DNA from: Narthecium ossifragum
Taxonomy: Eukaryota; Streptophyta; Magnoliopsida; Dioscoreales; Nartheciaceae
Reading direction: 5' to 3'
DNA length: 64,000 bases
Assembly: GCA_963920575.1 (NCBI GenBank)
Contig: OY986964.1
Span: 36,694,527 to 36,758,526, forward strand
The notes below the pieces were generated by a model, which did no database searches, was not told where the DNA came from, and was given only the letters and a program-made list of their open reading frames with translations. This document shows, in pieces, positions 25,601 to 35,539 of this stretch (position 1 is the first letter of the stretch; the number at the start of each line of letters is the position of its first letter). The position numbers were made by a program, and so were the translations under genes.

Positions 25601-26804
25601 NNNNNNNNNNNNNNNNNNNNNNNNNNNNNNNNNNNNNNNNNNNNNNNNNNNNNNNNNNNNNNNNNNNNNNNNNNNNNNNNNNNNNNNNNNNNNNNNNNNN
25701 NNNNNNNNNNNNNNNNAAAGCATCTATGAACATAAATGGATTCATAAACCCATGAACAAACAAAATAGCAGAAATACATAGAATAACAAGAAAGCTCATG
25801 ATAATGCCTTGCTTCTCACCAGTAATAGCAGATGAATGATGGTAGCCAGCAGAAATTTGCGCAACTTTCCTCAGGAAGTCCAGAAACTTCAACAGGCTCC
25901 TAAAAAACAGGTTTTGATTATCAAATGCTTGAAACTCAAAATAATAGATCTAGAATGTTTACAAAATATACAATCTTCTACTTAGATGTTTCAATTTTTA
26001 AAATTCTTAGCCCTTAAAACATAATAAAGGCAGAGAACCAAGATTCCATAGATTGCTATCCTGACTTGCCAAAATAATCTCGTCGATGGCAATGATAAAA
26101 ATAAGTCGCTGCCTCTGCAACATGAGAAGAGGGAGTTCCAAGCCCAAAACATAATATGGCTTCACCGGAAAAAATAGATACAACTAGAATCTGGTAACTC
26201 CAGAATTTATTACAAAAAAATAGCATGTCAGTAGTAATATACATTAAAATAAAGCAATTGGTTGGTTTCTTACAAGCATTTAGCTGATCGAATTCCAATC
26301 AAGGAAAATATAAAGGAAACTAGAAGAATTATACATACTAATGTATAACCTCTCACAGATGCCATGCCTAGTTGTCCAAAGTTATTGAGACCAGAGGCAT
26401 ATACAAGACCACTTTCTGTCAGAGCAACAATGAGAAAGCATATACACTGTCAGAGCAACAATTCCAAATGATCGAATTGGGGGCAAGAAGGAGACAAACG
26501 GCAACCCGTGAGAGAGAGGTAAAGATGGCGGGATACCGGTCAAGAAGAGGGTGTGGGCGCCACCGCAGGCGATGGACACTGGGGGATCATCGTGGCCAAA
26601 GAAAGGGCACAAGGTGGGGATCCATCTGGATTCGAGGCTCCCAAGCCCTAGCCTCCCGTAGTCCGCGTTCCCCCACAGAGCCGCGAACATCCGCGGCAGT
26701 GCCGCCGCGCTCGACATCCCCCGCCACCACCAACGAATTCCCGCCGCCGACACCGCCCTAGAGGAGGCTTGGAGAGATGCCCTCCTCCACATCGCCGACG
26801 CCAT
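19671..26804 (-). CDS. RUG3: RUG3-like RCC1-repeat protein, probably mitochondrial; frameshifted in exon 3
   Basis: Arabidopsis RUG3 is a mitochondrial RCC1/UVR8-like beta-propeller needed for nad2 splicing. Exons in transcript order: 26804-26537, 26415-26339, 25899-25820, 23875-23816, 23406-23305, 23199-23106, 22296-22254, 22150-22105, 22025-21979, 21876-21774, 21194-21140, 21058-20992, 20809-20773, 20233-20154, 19805-19671. About 430 aa result if exon 3 is read with its frame corrected. RCC1 signatures recur: ALWGNADYGRLGLG, ACGGAHTLFLT, FTWGKNSSGQLGLG, LSWGAGDSGRLGHG, VACGGYHTCVVT, VSCGWKHTAAIS, FTWGWGGASGTF, VSCGFNHT. The first 35 residues are Arg-, Ala- and Ser-rich without acids, which fits a mitochondrial presequence. 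Exon 3 has one extra G near 25869-25870 that breaks the frame. All other junctions are GT-AG and in phase. Confidence 0.85.
24240..25516 (+). mobile_element. Degenerate LINE 3' part (zf-RVT and RNase H) in RUG3 intron 3
   Basis: On the strand opposite RUG3, broken frames encode a reverse-transcriptase zinc-binding region of plant L1-type elements: WNWIYSTSGRITSKYAYLF, then PKIRFFLWILLHGRLAS, then a HIFFDCSFVRSVWEEV block. An RNase H domain follows: TDAAVGGNKAGMGVMLFK, AELIAICRAMKLAKTFG, WLESDSKFLVGCLNG, which includes the acidic catalytic positions. Several stops and frameshifts show it is dead. The 3' end runs into the N gap, so the poly(A) tail and target duplication cannot be seen. Confidence 0.8.
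25517..25716. other. Assembly gap (200 N)
   Basis: Exactly 200 undetermined bases lie in intron 3 of the RUG3-like gene, at the 3' end of the LINE remnant. The round number suggests an estimated or default gap size rather than a measured one. Confidence 0.99.
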
Positions 26805-27600
26805 AAGACGCGGTGATGGTCTCTAGAAAGAGAGAGAGAGAGAGGTGGGAGAAGTCGAAGCAAGCAGAAGGCTCTGAAACCATGTTTTATAGCCGTTGCG
26901 GAGTCGATTGGGAATCGGGTATCAAATTAACGGCGAAATCACGAGCGGTAGGTAACTAACAAACGGTATTACGGAAGCCGATATCCAGATCCGCATCCAA
27001 CCCCAAAAATGTCCACTTCGACGCTCCATATTTTTAGAACCTATCTTATGGCTGTCCTCCCGAATTATTTCTTCATATTTTATACATATTCCTAGGAAGC
27101 TGAACTTAGCCACTCATATCCCAACCTTTTAACTTATCTAATAAAATAAAAAAATGATTGAATCCGAACCACAGAAGCAGACAGCACTGAATCACTGATT
27201 TCTAGCAGCACCCGCATCAAATCCGGATTCGAAACCAATATTTTAGCATCCGGAACTGATCCGATTATTTGACATCACTAATGGGACACGTCCTTCTAGC
27301 AAGACTTGGCTGCGTGCGGAGCCACGTACGAGCCTCCTCATCTTTTTTATCATAGTGGAATTTTTTTATAGTCAACACGATAAGGAAAATAAATGCTATA
27401 AATATATTTATGGGCACCGTTTTTTGTCGGTCTATAACGAATGTAGTGCCGTGTGACCGTGTCATACCGGAGTTCAATTTCGTCTAGACTCCTGTGGGGT
27501 TTCTAGATTGCTAGATGTCCATTGGGTAAATGCAAGCTTTCGGGTTTAAAATCTTCGACTTCTAACCCGAATCCGGGACGTCTACAATGATGTACTTTTG
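26805..27600. other. RUG3 upstream region, no gene seen
   Basis: The 5' UTR of the RUG3-like gene contains a GA microsatellite (about 26828-26843). Beyond it is AT-rich sequence without recognisable coding content. The stretch 27270-27560 looks like anonymous repeat DNA, but no family could be named. Confidence 0.5.
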
Positions 27601-28616
27601 GAGGGGCTCCGCTCCGTCTATGCGCCGTCCAAGCGGCTCGGTCAAACTTGGTCCCGAACCGATCAAATCAGATTAATTTTGACTTTCATTGACTATGTTT
27701 TGACATTAATAAACTCTTTCCCCACTCCTCCCTTTCCCGTCGAGAACCCGGCGATATTCTCCGGCGAGCACAGCTCGCCTTCATCTCCATCTCCTCTCTC
27801 CTCATATCTCCACCCCCTAGCTCTCGAAGCATCACCATCATCTCCATCTCCTCCATCCCCCATACCCTCTACAAGCACCACCACCGCCACCTCTATCTCC
27901 TAGCTCACGGCCACCATCACCACCAAGTCCGGTGACCACCTCCCCCATCGCCGTCCATCCCGACCTCTTCTTCCTCCTCTCCTCCATCGCCGTTCGCCGC
28001 CCCATCACTCCTAGTTTGGAGACGGCGCAGCCACCTCCGACCTCTTCCATCCTAGTACCGCCGGATCCAACCCTCCCTCCAACCTTCATGTCTCCCTTCT
28101 CTCTCCCCTTTCTTTCTACGCCACCGATCAGACCTTTTTTTCCCATCGAGGTACCCGGCGAGTTCCTCCTGTCGTACCACGGCCGGCCACACGCTCCGCG
28201 AGATGTGCGAGGCCTCTCGGAGGGGCGAGCAAGTGGCGGTGTCGGAGGTGATGGTCTGCGCGCTGGGCAGCGCCAGCGTGATCAGACAATGACCGGAGGA
28301 GGGATGTTCAACATCGTAGACTTTGTGCCGGCGGTGGCGTGGACGGACTTGCAAGGAATACAGGCGAAGTTAAAGAGTGTGCACGAGAGGTTCACGCGAT
28401 TATGACGAAGATGCATCGTGGCGGAGCACACGGCGACTGCATCTGAGCGCAAGGGGTGGGCGGACCATGCGATTGCATCCGAGCACTCGGCGGCGACTGC
28501 ATCAGATGGGTGACAACGGAGTGACGAGGGACTAACTTCACGACAATACTTGACTTGACTAGTCAACACTGAGCACTCCGTTAGCCGATGGACGGACGGG
28601 GCATGGATGGAAGCCT
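27601..28616. mobile_element. Putative decayed Pack-type element with P450 fragment
   Basis: A GC-rich island lies between AT-rich flanks. Its ends are imperfectly inverted: 27601-27638 (GAGGGGCTCCGCTCCGTC onward) resembles the reverse complement of 28583-28616 (GAGGCTTCCATCCATGCC onward), and both continue to a CGTCC...CGGCT block. The interior is CT-rich sequence without recognisable domains (27720-28140), then a P450-like segment. This repeats the architecture of the Pack-MULE at 17358, but the termini are too eroded for exact boundaries and no target duplication is evident. It lies within the intergenic region shared by the divergent RUG3 and eRF1 genes, and its right end is within about 100 bp of the probable eRF1 leader. 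Confidence 0.5.
28175..28520 (+). pseudogene. CYP75B-like (flavonoid 3'-hydroxylase family) P450 fragment
   Basis: The clearest stretch reads MFNIVDFVPAVAWTDLQGIQ followed by AKLKSVHERFTRL, which matches the F-G region of CYP75-type P450s, where FNIGDF(V/I)PxLxxLDLQGV is typical. A stretch upstream in another frame reads CEASRRGEQVAVSEV, also typical of that family. Downstream, IAEHTATASERKGW appears after a further frame change. At least two frameshifts and the absence of heme-binding and K-helix regions make it a fragment. CYP75B is the best guess; another CYP71-clan member is possible. Confidence 0.65.
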
Positions 28617-28639
28617 CACATAAAAAGCCTCTACTTTTG

Positions 28640-30176
28640 TCATTCGAGTCGGGTTATCGGGTTACGGAGCGCTATTCCAGAATCTTGCTCCTCGGAGAGG
28701 AAAGCTTCGGTTTGCGTTTCCAAGTCCGTTTCTCCATAGAGTTAAAACCCCTGGCGATAGCTGGCTAGCATCTCCTCATCTCTGTCTCAGAAGAACGCGA
28801 GGGGAAGGTTCTCCAAAGATCGGGATACTGTACAGGTTCGATTTCTATCCATTTATCTGTGTTAGGCATCATATAATCTAGATTTAGTGGATTCTGGAGA
28901 TTATAATCTCGGTATTTTCTCGGATTTTAGTGTAATTTATCACAAGTTCCGGATTTCTGGATGTAGGCTGGTGCTTGGTTCTTCATTTATGTATTTAGGA
29001 TCTAGGGTTTGTTGTGAAGATAATTCTTGGTTGATTTGAAGTTTTTCTCATTCGTATGCTTATGTAAAGATAGTTCTGTGGGTCTTCTAGGGTTTTGGAA
29101 GGTTGGACTGTTAATTGTTGTGAAAATTGGACGGGCCCTAACGTTGTTATTCTATTCCTTTCTAGTAGTTAGATGTTTGGATAAGAGCAAGCTATACGTC
29201 CTTCCTCATTCTAAGCAGCTAATTAAAGTCTGGGGCTCGATGATTATGTTCTTAGTAGTTAGTATACCTTGCTTCCGTTTGGGTGGGCCATAAGTGCAGT
29301 TTTTGAGTTGAAACTGCCTTATATGATTCTTTCTATATGTCGAGTCTTTGTCTGTGTTCATCGGGATATTTCTGTAAGGCTTTTCTGGTTTGACTCTGGA
29401 AGATCTGTAAATCTATATGATCAAGGCGGCTTTTATAATCCAAGGCATGCTCAAGAATCCAGCGTTGTTCTTCTGGCTGTCTATTTTGCTTCAGGAATCT
29501 TTTAGGGAGTGGTTATGAGACCTCTGTGCCAAGTCAATGATTTACGTAGTAATCAAATTCGAAATATTGTGCTTCTTAGATTGGAAATCTTGCTTTCATT
29601 AGATTTATTGCACGTTTTATGGATGCAACATCACTGGACATATGAAACATTGTGTGTGAATGTGTTGCTTTGGACCTTATAGAATAGTTTGTGATGATGC
29701 GAGAAAACATGTGGTGGCAGTTCTGGTAGAAATGGAAGTTTGTTTCATGGTTTTTTCATGGCAACAATCTCACTTTTGGGTTTTTCTACCTGTGCTTAGA
29801 TCATCTAAGTCTATGATTCTTTATGATCAGCTCTCACAAATCATCTACTACTCTGTTCAGTGGCAGAAATATAATGAAAATGGACTGTCCATGACTTGCT
29901 GATTACAACCTTTTACCTGAATTTCCTTATAGTGTGAAATACTTGAGCTACCTTGAGCTTATTACCTTCAAACTGTTTGCCCTAGAACAGCATGCAGCTA
30001 TGTTGCCAATAGAGATGTTGATCTAAGTTTCCATTCATTTTTATAATGTTAATAGGGTTATGCCAAGTGTGATATTCATGTGCTAAAACCCTGCTTCTAG
30101 GATTTAATTTATTGATGTATGTGTTGCTTATAAGCAGGTGTATTAGCTATTCTGGTGTTCTGGATACTTTCTCGAG
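28640..30176 (+). promoter_or_regulatory. eRF1 5' UTR with a 1.3-kb leader intron
   Basis: A plausible leader exon ends ACTGTACAG at 28835. Intron 28836-30137 begins GTTCGATTTCT and ends TTATAAGCAG. The second leader exon is 30138-30176, ending CTCGAG just before the ATG. The intron is T-rich and has no coding features. A long first intron in the 5' UTR is common in strongly and broadly expressed plant genes. No ATG occurs in the inferred spliced leader from about 28680. The transcription start itself is not determined. Confidence 0.7.
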
Positions 30177-31493
30177 ATGGGAGACGGGCAAGAAACTGAT
30201 AAAAACATTGAAATATGGAAGATTAAGAAACTTATCAAGGGACTAGAAGCTGCAAGAGGTAATGGCACGAGCATGATTTCTCTTATCATGCCACCACGTG
30301 ATCAAATCTCTCGAGTCACGAAAATGTTGGGCGATGAATATGGAACTGCTTCAAACATTAAGAGTAGAGTCAACCGACAGTCTGTGCTGGGTGCGATTAC
30401 CTCTGCTCAGCAGAGGCTGAAGCTTTACAGTAAGCTTCCTCCCAATGGTCTGTTTTTGTACACAGGAACCATTGTTACAGATGATGGAAAAGAAAAGAAG
30501 GTCACAATAGATTTTGAGCCTTTCAAGCCTATTAATGCATCGCTATATCTTTGTGATAACAAGTTTCATACTGAAGCATTAAATGAGCTTTTGGAATCTG
30601 ATGACAAATTTGGTTTTATTATCATGGATGGAAATGGAACTCTTTTTGGCACATTAAGTGGAAACACGAAGGAGATACTTCATAGATTTAGTGTTGATCT
30701 TCCAAAGAAACACGGAAGAGGAGGTCAATCTGCATTGCGATTTGCTAGACTTCGGATGGAGAAACGCCATAACTATGTCAGGAAAACGGCTGAGCTTGCT
30801 ACTCAGTTCTTTATAAATCCTGCTACAAGCCAGCCAAATGTAGCTGGACTTATTCTGGCTGGGTCTGCCGATTTTAAGACAGAATTGAGCCAGTCAGACA
30901 TGTTTGATCCCCGCCTACAAGCCAAAATACTTAATGTAGTTGATGTTTCATATGGAGGGGAAAATGGTTTTAATCAGGCTATTGAGTTGTCAGCTGAGAT
31001 TTTGTCTAATGTAAAGTTTATACGGGAAAAAAGGTTGATTGGGAAATACTTTGAGGAAATTAGTCAAGATACTGGAAAGTATGTTTTCGGAGTGGATGAC
31101 ACATTAAAGGCTCTTGAAATGGGTGCTGTAGAGACCTTGATTGTGTGGGAAAATTTGGATATCAAAAGGTATGTACTTAAGAACAGTGCTACAGGGGAGA
31201 TCATCATAAAGCACTTCAACAAGGATCAAGAAGCTGATCAGAGCAATTACCGTGATGCAGCTACCAATGCTGAACTAGAAGTGCAAGAGAAAGATACAAT
31301 ATCACTGTTGGAGTGGTTCGCTAATGAGTACAAGCGTTTTGGTTGCACTCTCGAGTTTGTTACCAACAAATCTCAAGAGGGTTCACAATTCTGCAGGGGT
31401 TTTGGTGGCATCGGTGGCATACTCCGCTATCAGCTTGATATGAGATCACTTGATGAGCTGTCAGATGATGAACACTATGAAGATTCTGATTAG
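30177..31493 (+). CDS. ERF1: Eukaryotic peptide chain release factor subunit 1 (eRF1)
   Basis: eRF1 recognises all three stop codons in the ribosomal A site and triggers peptide release together with eRF3 in the cytosol. The 438-aa intronless reading frame is full length for the family. Domain 1 has TASNIKS (57-63) and YLCDNKF (124-130, the YxCxxxF motif), which decode the stop codon. Domain 2 has GGQ (182-184) within [15 protein letters not shown], the peptidyl-transferase-centre motif. Domain 3, which binds eRF3, ends in the usual acidic tail ([13 protein letters not shown]). All catalytic and decoding residues are present. The gene has introns in both UTRs, and its stop codon sits in a readthrough context (see the 31491-31743 entry), suggesting autoregulated expression. 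Identification is certain. Confidence 0.98.
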   Translation: MGDGQETDKNIEIWKIKKLIKGLEAARGNGTSMISLIMPPRDQISRVTKMLGDEYGTASNIKSRVNRQSVLGAITSAQQRLKLYSKLPPNGLFLYTGTIVTDDGKEKKVTIDFEPFKPINASLYLCDNKFHTEALNELLESDDKFGFIIMDGNGTLFGTLSGNTKEILHRFSVDLPKKHGRGGQSALRFARLRMEKRHNYVRKTAELATQFFINPATSQPNVAGLILAGSADFKTELSQSDMFDPRLQAKILNVVDVSYGGENGFNQAIELSAEILSNVKFIREKRLIGKYFEEISQDTGKYVFGVDDTLKALEMGAVETLIVWENLDIKRYVLKNSATGEIIIKHFNKDQEADQSNYRDAATNAELEVQEKDTISLLEWFANEYKRFGCTLEFVTNKSQEGSQFCRGFGGIGGILRYQLDMRSLDELSDDEHYEDSD

Positions 31494-31743
31494 CAATTAA
31501 GTAACCAGTTACTGGGGCTGGTTCCGACGCAGCTTGTGCTGGCCGCGGTGCCCATGCCCGGAGATGCTTAAAAGTTTCATGAATTCTCCAAATGCTGTTA
31601 GGGTATGTGGCTCCTTTCCAATATTGCTGGTTCCATTACATATTGAATATATTTAACATGTAGAAAACATCCTTAGGAGAGTTAATGTGCACTCGTTAGA
31701 TTTTTGGTCACTTTGGTTTCTAACCCCATCTTTTTACTTTCAG
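31491..31743 (+). promoter_or_regulatory. eRF1 readthrough stop plus NMD-type 3' UTR intron
   Basis: The stop TAG (31491-31493) is followed by CAATTA, which fits the strong UAG-CARYYA readthrough motif known from tobamoviruses. The in-frame extension is 25 codons to TAA at 31569-31571. A 141-nt intron (31603-31743; GTATGTGG ... TTACTTTCAG) follows. The first stop is 109 nt from the junction, beyond the roughly 50-nt limit, so an exon-junction complex would mark the mRNA for NMD. The second stop is only 31 nt away, so readthrough should spare the transcript. The published plant eRF1-1 autoregulatory circuit has this logic. Motif, frame and distances are seen directly; splicing is inferred from consensus sites. 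Confidence 0.85.
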
Positions 31744-32099
31744 AAGCAGAGAGATTGGTGAATGGGGCGAGTCTTGATGACAGGCCAGCTTGATGAGGTG
31801 CAGAAGAGCTGGCATTACAGTACATATCCGGTGCGAGGATAATTCCTGGAATTATCTTCTTTAGTCTGGATGAAGTTATCAGTATTTGAACTATATGTCG
31901 TATTTAAAAGTTGGTTGGAACATGTTTTGTCGGTCCATGAGTTTCTAGACGATATACCGTGTTCATAAGTTATCAGTATGCTTTGAAGTCTTCCATACAA
32001 TGGGTTACTGTCAATTATCACATATTTTTTGTGGCTCGTTAATTTTAGCAGGTTTTAGTATCTAATTATTGATCTATATATTTGGAAACCTGCATGAAA
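31744..32099 (+). other. eRF1 3' UTR end and flank
   Basis: The terminal UTR exon begins AAGCAGAGAG after the inferred 3' UTR intron. The poly(A) site is not obvious. No further coding sequence is seen. Confidence 0.5.
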
Positions 32100-32945
32100 T
32101 GAGGTTGCTATTGAGGATGAAGTTCCGAATTTCCTTGATCAATTTCTGTTCTACTAATGTTTGAAGAGTAACCATGTCCATCATCTTCAATATTTTTTTT
32201 TATCTGTCTTCATTGGCAAATGAATCGAGTGTGATTTGTAGTCTGAAGCAAGCAGCGGACTTTCTATATACCCATTTCCTTCCTTCTATGGACCTGGAGT
32301 ATCTGGATAACTGATGAGCATGATAATTGTGACCTTTAATACCGCTCATTGTGAGTTGTTTATTGTCTTGCTTTGCATTGGACTTGAAGATGCTAATGCC
32401 TGGGTACTTCTCATACCTTTGTGGTGTATAGATTTGACTTCATAAGCCCATGACAACTAATGGCTTATTTACTAGCTGACAAAAAATGGGAGAAATCGGA
32501 GAAGATGTTGTGCTTTATGTTTTGAATTGGTTATGAAACAATGTAGTTGGGAATTCTATGCTTCATTCAAGGACTAGATGTCAACTGCTCCGAGGGGTGC
32601 ATTGTGACCAAATTGAATACTTGGAATTTACTGGCTGATATTAGCATTCAATTCCATCCAGGAATGTGGCGGCTAATTGTCAGGCTATGATTTGTAGATG
32701 AGATGGCAGAGTTTAGATAGGGCACTTATAAGATACCAAATTGCTAAGATGTCGGTGGAGACATTTTCAATGTTGATGTAGATTATGCAAATGTGAATTT
32801 AAGTCTATAATAAGAGATTTTTCAAAGAATTTATGACAATCTTGCTGCCATTGACGCTTATTGATGCTACACAAGGAGACCGATGTGGGCCTAAAAATGA
32901 GGGCCGTTTTAATGGATAAGAATCTGCTAAACAAGCTGGTGCAAT
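32100..32945. repeat. Copy A of a diverged duplication downstream of eRF1
   Basis: Non-coding sequence shares an ordered series of blocks with 33790-35070. Blocks include the CCATCATCTTCAATATTTT type, TGTTTATTGTCTTGCTTTGC, AAAATGGGAGAA, and TGATGCTACACAAGGAGACC followed by GTGGGCCT. Order and orientation are the same, so this is a duplicated segment rather than scattered repeats. Confidence 0.7.
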
Positions 32946-32969
32946 CTGCCAAATATGCTTAGGATAAAG

Positions 32970-33580
32970 GTTCGTGTACATTGCACATCCCGTCACATCT
33001 AATCCATTCGGTGATGTTCTATTGATTAGATAATCGATACATTTAATCGATAGATGTCTATTGATTGGTTATTCTAATTCATCGGTATAATATTACTGAT
33101 GGATTACATCAATCGGTAGTGTTCTACCGATTAGATGATTGATACATTCAATCAATAGATATCTACTGATTGGTTGATCTAATTCATCAGCAGTATTCTA
33201 TCAATAGGCTATGTGAATCCAGTAAACTGTCGCTCCATTCCGTCAATTTTCTATATAAATTGACAAAATTACCCCTCCAGTAAATTATTGGTACGACCGC
33301 TTGCTTCGTCACATTAGAGTTAAGATCCTTCTTCCTCCACCTTTGAATAGCGAACGCCGGCATGATTATCGGTGATGAAGCAAGCAGTTGTACCAAGAAT
33401 TTAGAAGAACATAGAGGAGAGGAAATAACGTCGTATATTTACTGGAGGGTAATTTTATCAATTTACACATAAAACAAATGGAATGGAATGACAGTTTACG
33501 AGATGTGATTTTTTGTAAATTTAATGAATAATAAATGTGACGAAAATGCAATAAACAAAAAATGTACGTGGGTTTTTACA
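32970..33580. mobile_element. Foldback or MITE-like element with long inverted arms and internal tandem repeat
   Basis: Left-arm sequences near 32972-33000 (GTACATT, CCGTCACATCTAA) and 33221-33290 (GTAAACTGTC...CCATTCC...AAATTACCCCTCCAGTAAAT, GCTTGCTTCGTCAC) recur inverted and in mirror order at 33380-33570. Between the left arm pieces sits a tandem repeat with 105-bp period (33016 and 33121, rich in GATTAGAT and ATCGATA words). No transposase is present. The element falls between copies A and B of the larger duplication. Exact tips and target duplication were not resolved. Confidence 0.6.
33016..33215. repeat. Tandem repeat, period 105 bp
   Basis: Two copies begin with GTTCTA(T/C)(T/C)GATTAGAT at 33016 and 33121. 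Each contains internally similar short words such as GATTGGTT, TCTAATTCATC and ATCGGTA, so the unit itself looks built from shorter repeats. Confidence 0.75.
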
Positions 33581-33789
33581 AATTCTCTGAAACATAGGTG
33601 GCGATATGAAAAAAAAAAAAACCTAAAATTTAAGCTGGCTCGTTCTCGTTGTATTGGGAATTTAGGCATGAGTGATGGGTCTATCTATTTGTTTACCTGA
33701 ATGAAAGAGAGTTGCAGATGACCAAGGATGATTTTTCAAGTTGCCTTAGACAATGACGGCCCACTGATGAACTTTAGCGGTTTGCTTGG

Positions 33790-35070
33790 GGAGGAAGGAT
33801 CTATGAGCTCTACTCATCTTTGAAGGAAAACCATGTTCATCTTTTGCAATATTTTATGCATCTGTCTTCGTTATCATGTGACTTTTTACACGGCTATTTC
33901 CTTGCAAGAGCCCAATCTATTCTGCTCTTCATAGCTGAATCTGTCTTATGAGGCAAATCCCAGGCCAGAAAAAAACTTCAAATATGTGGCTCATGTGCTG
34001 TTATAATTGACCAGGAGAAATGAAAATTTTGCTGCAGTTCTCATTGGACTACTTTCTACCAATTATTTGTTCTGGAGTTTTTAACTTTGTTCTTATTTGC
34101 AGCAACTATGGATTTCATTTGGTTCTCCTTGTTTTTTTTCCAGGAAAACTCGTTCCTCTTTGGGGTTAAAAGGGTTTTCGATTACTGAGGAGCATGATTC
34201 ATGTGACCTTTCTTTCCATTGAGAATTGTTTATGGTCTTGCTTTGCATTTGACTTGCAAATGCCAATGTCTGTGGCTCTTTTCAAGGCTTTTCTGAAGCA
34301 TAGCTTTGACTGCCTTTGCTGATTTAAATATGGGCCCTTCTTGGTCCTAGAATGCAATCTAAATGACTTCATGTGGCAGCTGATGGTCAAAGTAATAGGC
34401 TAATAAATAGTGTGTCATGTTGGAATCCTGTAAATAATAAAAATTCCACTGGTGGGCATTTAAAAGATGCAAAATGGGAGAAGATTTTTTGGGCTCAGCC
34501 TTTTGAATAGGTCATGAATCAAATGAAGAAGAGATCTTAGCTTTGTTAGCCCCATGCAAGCAATAACTTCTTTAATCAATGGTGGATAAACTCCATTGGG
34601 GGGCAATTAGAAGTACCACTATGAAACCTACAAGGACTAAAAATTAATGTCACCTACTCCAATACGTGCATTTAACCAAAAATTTGAATACCTTTCAATT
34701 CCATTTTAACTCTCGGAATATGTCATTAATCTCGAGTCTTAATAGCCCACTAAAATAAATGTCACAAAGTTTACATGATTTAAAAAAAAAAATCATGCAA
34801 TATCCAATAAGATAGAGGCTAATTGTCATTGGCTGTATTCACCAGATAACTTGATTTTAAGAAAATTGGTCTTCTTAGATTTCAATTAAAATAAAGAAAT
34901 AAATCGCGATTGCTGTGGATTGTGCAAATGCATTGAAATTTAAAAGAGATTCTTCCAAGGAGATCCTTATCCTTGAGATGACAATCTTGGGGTCATCTAG
35001 TTATTATTGATGTTACACGAGGAGGGCCTTTGTGGGCCTCTAAAAACAAGGCCCATCTAGTGGATTAGTC
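33790..35070. repeat. Copy B of a diverged duplication downstream of eRF1
   Basis: It has the same order of blocks as 32100-32945, for example TGGTCTTGCTTTGCATTTGACTTG, AAAATGGGAGAAGAT, and TGATGTTACACGAGGAGGGCC followed by GTGGGCCTC. Copy B is longer because of insertions. Neither copy contains eRF1 coding sequence. No gene is seen in the rest of 33590-35540, which is AT-rich. Confidence 0.7.
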
Positions 35071-35539
35071 TTTTGCGAATAGTCCTATTGGCCATTGCCA
35101 TGCGACCCAATAAGCTAAATAACAAGACCTCTGATGGTCTACAAACGTGGAAAATCAGTTGCCAAACCCGTTTACAAATTATTCACCATAACCGGTCAAA
35201 TCTCTTAAAATAAATCGCAAGATAATTCTCTTGATAAAAAAAAAAAAAACATCATGGTGTTTCTAGAAACTTAAATATTTCCTTTTTCTCAATTAATCTC
35301 TCATAAAACTCAACCTCTATTATTTATGGTGAATTCAAACACTTCCATTAATAAAATCACAACAACTATGTTTGGATTTATATATAAAAAAAGGGGGAAA
35401 AAGGAGGCAGAAAAAGGAAAAAGAAATCACTAATTAGTCATTCACGTTCCCTCTTTCTCTCCAACTTTCTCTCTATAAAAACTCCACGTATAATTTTCCA
35501 ATTAATTCCCACAACCCAGGATAAATTACTAGAAAATTA

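Noticed and set aside
27598..28405. Pro/Ser-rich open frames in the CYP75B-like element
   Set aside because: Low-complexity translations of CT-rich DNA; only the P450-like segment has family similarity and it changes frame.
32100..35070. A second eRF1 gene or pseudogene in the duplicated segment
   Set aside because: None of the eRF1 motifs (NIKS, YxCxxxF, GGQ) or surrounding coding sequence is present in either copy.
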